Origin: Pyrinomonadaceae bacterium
GTDB lineage: Bacteria; Acidobacteriota; Blastocatellia; Pyrinomonadales; Pyrinomonadaceae
DNA length: 9,012 bases
Reading direction: 5' to 3'
Assembly (NCBI GenBank): GCA_014379075.1
Contig: JACMMN010000403.1
Coordinates: 1-9,012 of the forward strand
Shown: positions 5,717-9,012 of the stretch, in pieces
How positions within the stretch are numbered: position 1 is the first letter of the stretch
Layout: the number at the start of each line of letters is the position of its first letter
Notes under the pieces: generated by a model
Databases searched by the model: none
Seen by the model: the letters and a program-made list of their open reading frames with translations, nothing else
Told to the model about the DNA's origin: nothing
Program-made: the position numbers and the translations under genes

Positions 5717-7944
5717 TGTATTTGAAATTGCGACGATGTTGCCACTAAATAGACAGCCTGTTGGGCCCTGAGAAGCGGGTTATTCGCCGGAATGACCGGT
5801 TGTGGCCCGGGGCCGATTATTGCGTTCAGGATCGCCGTTCGCATCGCGGCCGACATCGTTCCGTGCATCATCTTGTTATTTAAAGCGTCGAGCAGTTGAT
5901 TACACGTTGGATCCGCGGTAGCGATCGCCGTCATTTCCGTGAAGTCGAGAGATGTACCGTTCGGTGCGTTCTCGCTGACATTGACGCGGCTGAAAACAAG
6001 CGTATTCATTACATTCGCCCTGGCGACGGACGTACTGGTCGTCATTATGTGAAATTCGGGGGCCAGCAAACCGGCGCCGGGGATCGTAAAGTCGGGTGAA
6101 TAGTAATTGAATACTGTTGGTGAATTAAAGGGATTCTGGGCCAGCGGCGACAACAGGCCCGCTACGACGCCATCGCTCGGAAGGGCGGCGGTCGCGGCTT
6201 TTACGTTGAACGTCCTGGCCATGTTTGTAACGAACTGCATCGGTTCACGCAATTTACCGTAATTCGGATCCGTTTTGACGTCGCCGCGTGCTTCGGGATC
6301 GAGAAGGATCGCCTTTATTACAGCCTTCAAATCGCCGCGAACAGAAAGGCCGTTGTTGTTGAAAACAGCGGCGATCCGTGCGACGTAAGCCGGTGTCGGG
6401 TCACTGGTGACGAGATGCTGAATTAGAAGTTTACTGACAAACGGTCCGACATTAGGGTGATTGAAGATGTTATCCAGAGCCATCTCCATTTCGGTGTTGC
6501 CGTTAGTAGCGGCGGGAATCGTCGCGTTCGGCGCTCCCGGATAATTGAAAAGAGTCTTTGCCGTTACGTCGTGATTGTTTTGATTGAGCAGCAGCGGATC
6601 GATGTAATTTGGGGCCCCCAAGGCACGGTTAGGACAATTCGGCCCGGTCGTTTCGCAGAAACCGAATCCCGTGAACACTTTTGTGAAGCTATTAACGGTG
6701 TTCTGATCGTAGGTCGCTATAGGCTGTCCGCCGCTCATTTGCTGCGTTCCGTCCTGGTTAAGCATGAATAACCCAGTGGTGAACAACTGCAAAATCTCGC
6801 GGGCGTAATTCTCGTTTGGATTGTTTTTCGTGCTGCGGGCCATGCTCAGATAGTTGCCCATTCCCGGGTTTCGGGTCATCTGCCCCATCAGGGTACGGTA
6901 ATTACCGAATGCATTGGCCGACAAAATTTTGTGATACTCCGTCATCCATCGCGACTGCTGCGTGTCGCCGCCAAAACCCGATATGACCCAGATCTGACTA
7001 AGAGCCCACGTGACGCGATGCCGCAATTGCGGTTCGCCGTAAAACGCTTCGGTAAAATGCCACTTTTGAACCGGATACATCGAATAATGATCTCGGTCGC
7101 AGATACGCTGTTCCAGCGTCCCGTCCGTAAACATACCGCAGCCCGTGGTGGTGTTGTTCTGGTCAGTGGATTTCAGGGGGAAATTCGGATACGGATTCGA
7201 AACCGATGGAAAAGGAGCTTCGAATTGCTCGGCCAGATATGTTCTCAATCCTATACGCCTTATACGCGAATCGAGAGCAGACGTGGGGCCGAACGTTGCC
7301 TGTTCCAGAAACCGAATTCTATCGCCCGACCATCGGTATCCGACAAAATTAGCATCGGGAACATCGCCTTGATCTTTTGAGCCGCCACCTGCCATCAGGG
7401 TCGAATAGGGCTGCACGTCATCTTTAATATTGCCGCCCGTGGTGCCGTAGCCGATGCGCAGCCGGTCGCTGGTAAGGCCGCGCCACGCGACACGTATCAG
7501 CACATCACCTTCAGCAGGAGGTTCGGCATATCCGATCTCGTCGCGGAGAAGCGTGGTAAGAGCGTAAACACCTCTTTCCATCATTTCACCCGTTGCCGGC
7601 CGCAGGCCCAGAACAGGAAAGCGATATTCGCGTCCGGTCGAATCCTGAGCGTAGACGCGAAAAGCGTTCGCGCCTTCGTCCTCCAAAAGATCGATATTCT
7701 TTATAAAAAGAACTACCCTCGAATGCGGAGCAAATGAGTCTTCCGCACCGGCTTTACCGGAGCGGCGGGACTTCGCCGCCGACATTGCCATTGCGCGGTT
7801 TGCCGAACCTTCGGCCGACAGTATTATCGGCGTCGGCGAATTCGGATCTGAATCAACCTGTGCGAAAGCATTGATCGCAAAGAGACATACCGCAAGAGAT
7901 GCAGTAATTATTCGCAGCGAAGCATGCGACCTCATCTTAACCAT
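5710..7944 (-). CDS. DUF1800 family protein with N-terminal Ig-like region, Sec-exported
   Basis: Exported 744-residue protein of unknown function. A Sec signal peptide covers 1-29, ending AFA before Q30. Residues of about 36-170 form a separate beta-rich region (SRVVLFIKNIDLLEDEGANA at 75-94, then GDVLIRVAWRGLTSDRLRIG at 146-165). It resembles Ig-like or IPT-like modules seen on secreted proteins of Acidobacteriota. The DUF1800 domain begins at RFLEQATFGPT (211-221). It continues with HRVTWALSQIWVIS (309-322), the highly characteristic NPNENYAREILQLFTTGL (375-392), FTKVFTGFGF (420-429), NHPNVGPFVSKLLIQHLV (495-512), REPMQFV (566-572) and SPTVFNYYSPDF (608-619), and ends with a YLVATSSQFQIQR tail. 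C269/C282 and C430/C437 may form disulfide bonds. The start is fixed by a strong AAGGAGG. It is the first gene of a two-gene operon with DUF1501, a pairing seen across many phyla. The length is normal to slightly long because of the N-terminal module. Confidence 0.93.
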   Translation of the reverse strand: MVKMRSHASLRIITASLAVCLFAINAFAQVDSDPNSPTPIILSAEGSANRAMAMSAAKSRRSGKAGAEDSFAPHSRVVLFIKNIDLLEDEGANAFRVYAQDSTGREYRFPVLGLRPATGEMMERGVYALTTLLRDEIGYAEPPAEGDVLIRVAWRGLTSDRLRIGYGTTGGNIKDDVQPYSTLMAGGGSKDQGDVPDANFVGYRWSGDRIRFLEQATFGPTSALDSRIRRIGLRTYLAEQFEAPFPSVSNPYPNFPLKSTDQNNTTTGCGMFTDGTLEQRICDRDHYSMYPVQKWHFTEAFYGEPQLRHRVTWALSQIWVISGFGGDTQQSRWMTEYHKILSANAFGNYRTLMGQMTRNPGMGNYLSMARSTKNNPNENYAREILQLFTTGLFMLNQDGTQQMSGGQPIATYDQNTVNSFTKVFTGFGFCETTGPNCPNRALGAPNYIDPLLLNQNNHDVTAKTLFNYPGAPNATIPAATNGNTEMEMALDNIFNHPNVGPFVSKLLIQHLVTSDPTPAYVARIAAVFNNNGLSVRGDLKAVIKAILLDPEARGDVKTDPNYGKLREPMQFVTNMARTFNVKAATAALPSDGVVAGLLSPLAQNPFNSPTVFNYYSPDFTIPGAGLLAPEFHIMTTSTSVARANVMNTLVFSRVNVSENAPNGTSLDFTEMTAIATADPTCNQLLDALNNKMMHGTMSAAMRTAILNAIIGPGPQPVIPANNPLLRAQQAVYLVATSSQFQIQR

Positions 7945-7951
7945 ATTCTTT

Positions 7952-7958
7952 CCTCCTT
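7952..7958 (-). promoter_or_regulatory. Strong ribosome binding site of the DUF1800 gene
   Basis: AAGGAGG on the minus strand (7958-7952) lies 7 nt before the ATG at 7944, at the right spacing. A second in-frame ATG three codons on is too far from this site, so the first ATG is the start. Confidence 0.88.
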
Positions 7959-8022
7959 TATGGCTCTGTGAAAAATTAAATTGACGTAATAATAAGTACC
8001 TGACGAAATATTCGGATAAATC

Positions 8023-8074
8023 TGTAAAATTAAACGACGAAACTGGGATTAACGACGTTAAATATTGTTTTACA
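8023..8074. repeat. Palindromic repeat element, copy A
   Basis: The core 8030-8068 contains TTAAACGACGAA, CTGGGATTAA and AAATATTGT blocks shared with copy B at 8150-8187. It also forms an inverted repeat: TGTAAAA (8023-8029) pairs with TTTTACA (8068-8074), and TTAAACG with CGTTAA inside it. A perfect 13-bp palindrome, TTAACG-A-CGTTAA, sits at 8049-8061. It lies just downstream of a candidate DUF1800 promoter, so it could be an operator or a structured 5' leader. Confidence 0.5.
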
Positions 8075-8102
8075 TAATAAGCTATTTAAAAGAAAATAAC
8101 AA
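8074..8102 (-). promoter_or_regulatory. Candidate promoter of the DUF1800-DUF1501 operon
   Basis: On the minus strand TTGTTA (8102-8097), a 17-bp spacer and TATTAT (8079-8074, 5 of 6 to consensus) would start a transcript near 8067 with a leader of about 120 nt. A second minus-strand candidate lies upstream: a perfect TTGACA (8200-8195) and TAGACT (8178-8173) with a 16-bp spacer. The region is AT-rich, so chance matches are likely, and I cannot choose between them. Confidence 0.4.
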
Positions 8103-8149
8103 TCGTTTCCTAATTCCGAATTAAAACGAAAATTTTCATCATATGGGGG

Positions 8150-8187
8150 TTAGACGACGAAGGGCTGGATTAAGTCTAAAATATTGT
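8150..8187. repeat. Palindromic repeat element, copy B
   Basis: Imperfect direct repeat of 8030-8068, 120 bp apart. The shared blocks are TTA-ACGACGAA, CTGG-ATTAA and AAATATTGT, in the same order and orientation. Copy B contains an inverted repeat TTAGAC (8150-8155) / GTCTAA (8174-8179). A third, more decayed relative may be present at 8001-8029 (GACGAA...GGATAAATCT..AAAA). Apart from these repeats and promoter-like boxes I see no gene in 7945-8229. Confidence 0.5.
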
Positions 8188-8193
8188 AAAGAT

Positions 8194-8221
8194 TTGTCAA
8201 CCTATCCTATCCGGTTCTAAA
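8194..8221 (+). promoter_or_regulatory. Possible promoter of the DNA glycosylase gene
   Basis: TTGTCA (8194-8199) and TCTAAA (8216-8221) are 16 bp apart. The predicted transcript start falls at or within a few bases of the ATG at 8230. The -35 box overlaps the TTGACA that reads in the opposite direction (8200-8195), so the two could be alternative uses of one near-palindromic site. The -10 match is modest. Confidence 0.3.
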
Positions 8222-8229
8222 ATCCAGTT

Positions 8230-9012
8230 ATGCCAAATATTCTTATCGTGGAGACACGACCCGATTTTAGTTTTGTTCACACAATTCGCAGCCACGGCTG
8301 GAGCGACCTTTTGCCCTTCGAACTAGACGAAGAGAATCAGCGTTTGAGTTATGTGTTTACAGACGGCATATCGCTGAAGCCGGTTTCCGCCGTCATCAGC
8401 GGCGATGGCGGGAAGTTGAAGATCGAAACAAGCGGCGGCGATATAGACAATGGGAAACTGCTCCGCGATGTCCGGCACATTCTGCGGCTTGACGATAACA
8501 TGGATGAGTTTTATGGGGTGATTCGTAACGATACCAGCCTTGACTGGGTTTCAACTTCGAATGCCGGACGGCTGCTGCGGTCGCCGAACGTGTTTGAGGA
8601 TCTTGTGAAAACTCTCTGCACGACAAATTGTTCGTGGGGTGCGACTAAGAAAATGGTGGCCAATCTGGTTGATAAATTGGGGGAACCGGCATCAGATGGA
8701 AAAAGGGCATTTCCAACACCGGAAGCGTTAGCAAAAATGCCGGTGGAATTTTTCCGGGACGAGATCCGGGCGGGATATCGTTCCGCTTATTTCGCCGAAA
8801 TGGCAGGGTCTATTGCGTCAGGAGATCTCGAACCGGAAGCGTGGCTTCATTCCGAAATGCCTTCGGTGGAACTAAGGAAAGAGATAAAAAGGATCAAAGG
8901 TTTCGGCGATTACGCGGCGGACAATTTATTAAAGCTGCTCGGGCGTTATGACGGCCTGGCCCTCGACTCATGGCTCCGGGCTGGATTTTACAAAAAACAT
9001 AACAAAGAGAAA
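8230..9012 (+). CDS. HhH-GPD superfamily DNA glycosylase (AlkA/OGG1-like fold, no lyase lysine), 3'-incomplete
   Basis: Base-excision-repair enzyme that should remove damaged, probably alkylated, bases from DNA. The open frame runs 261 codons from an ATG to the window end without a stop, so its C-terminus is unseen. Residues 1-110 look like the AlkA/OGG1 N-terminal beta domain. The helical core begins at RSPNVFEDLVKTLCTTNCSW (117-136), followed by FPTPEALA (161-168) and RAGYRSAYFAEMA (180-192). The helix-hairpin-helix motif is EIKRIKGFGDYAADNL (218-233). The catalytic aspartate is D246 in LALDSWLR. Where bifunctional OGG1 enzymes have the Schiff-base lysine (GxGxKxAD) this protein has Y228, so it should be a monofunctional glycosylase. 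AlkA has tryptophan there. No Shine-Dalgarno sequence precedes the ATG. It is divergent from the DUF1800 operon. Family assignment is firm; substrate is inference. Confidence 0.85.
   Translation, partial: MPNILIVETRPDFSFVHTIRSHGWSDLLPFELDEENQRLSYVFTDGISLKPVSAVISGDGGKLKIETSGGDIDNGKLLRDVRHILRLDDNMDEFYGVIRNDTSLDWVSTSNAGRLLRSPNVFEDLVKTLCTTNCSWGATKKMVANLVDKLGEPASDGKRAFPTPEALAKMPVEFFRDEIRAGYRSAYFAEMAGSIASGDLEPEAWLHSEMPSVELRKEIKRIKGFGDYAADNLLKLLGRYDGLALDSWLRAGFYKKHNKEK

Noticed and set aside
8112..8137. Short palindromes AATTC-C-GAATT and GAAAATTTTC in the AT-rich promoter region
   Set aside because: They are short, AT-rich and unrelated to each other, so they are expected by chance in this composition.
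8396..8626. Minus-strand frame of 76 codons near the right end
   Set aside because: It is antisense to the DNA glycosylase gene, which has clear family motifs along the same stretch.

Overview
The window looks like chromosomal DNA from a free-living, Gram-negative-type bacterium with roughly balanced base composition and fairly open gene spacing. My best guess is an Acidobacteriota member near Blastocatellia/Pyrinomonadales. The guess rests on the DUF1800-DUF1501 secreted pair with an N-terminal Ig-like module on the DUF1800 protein, and on the overall gene style. It is an inference from remembered families, not a search result.

Layout from left to right. Positions 1-1643 (+) carry the 3' part of a KduI/IolB-type isomerase gene, followed after 90 bp by a PfkB-family sugar kinase of the 2-keto-3-deoxygluconate/5-dehydro-2-deoxygluconate type. 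Together they suggest inositol or uronate catabolism. Positions 1644-2201 are non-coding apart from a tRNA-Thr(TGT) on the minus strand with encoded CCA. They also hold a long minus-strand-specific hairpin and a strong sigma70-type promoter for the next gene. Positions 2202-3188 (+) encode a Sec-exported protein of unknown function built from two copies of a small beta-rich module. It ends at a strong intrinsic terminator that abuts the end of the convergent pgsA gene (3250-3975, -), which makes phosphatidylglycerophosphate. Positions 4107-7944 (-) form a two-gene operon: a DUF1800 lipid-independent Sec-exported protein, then a Tat-exported DUF1501 protein, closed by an intrinsic terminator. 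The DUF1501 start should be moved to the ATG at 5704, because the annotatable upstream GTG lies inside the ribosome binding site. Positions 7945-8229 are an AT-rich divergent promoter region with related, partly palindromic repeat copies. From 8230 to the window end (+) runs an incomplete gene for a HhH-GPD DNA glycosylase that lacks the lyase lysine. It has no stop codon within the window.

The genes do not form one pathway. The best-defined unit is the DUF1800/DUF1501 export pair, whose function is unknown even though the pairing is widespread. The less expected observations are two candidate leaderless starts (kinase and glycosylase), the repeat elements in the divergent promoter region, the kinase's altered NxxE position, and the duplicated-module exported protein. 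I see no CRISPR array, transposase, toxin-antitoxin pair or phage gene, and no convincing wholly new system.
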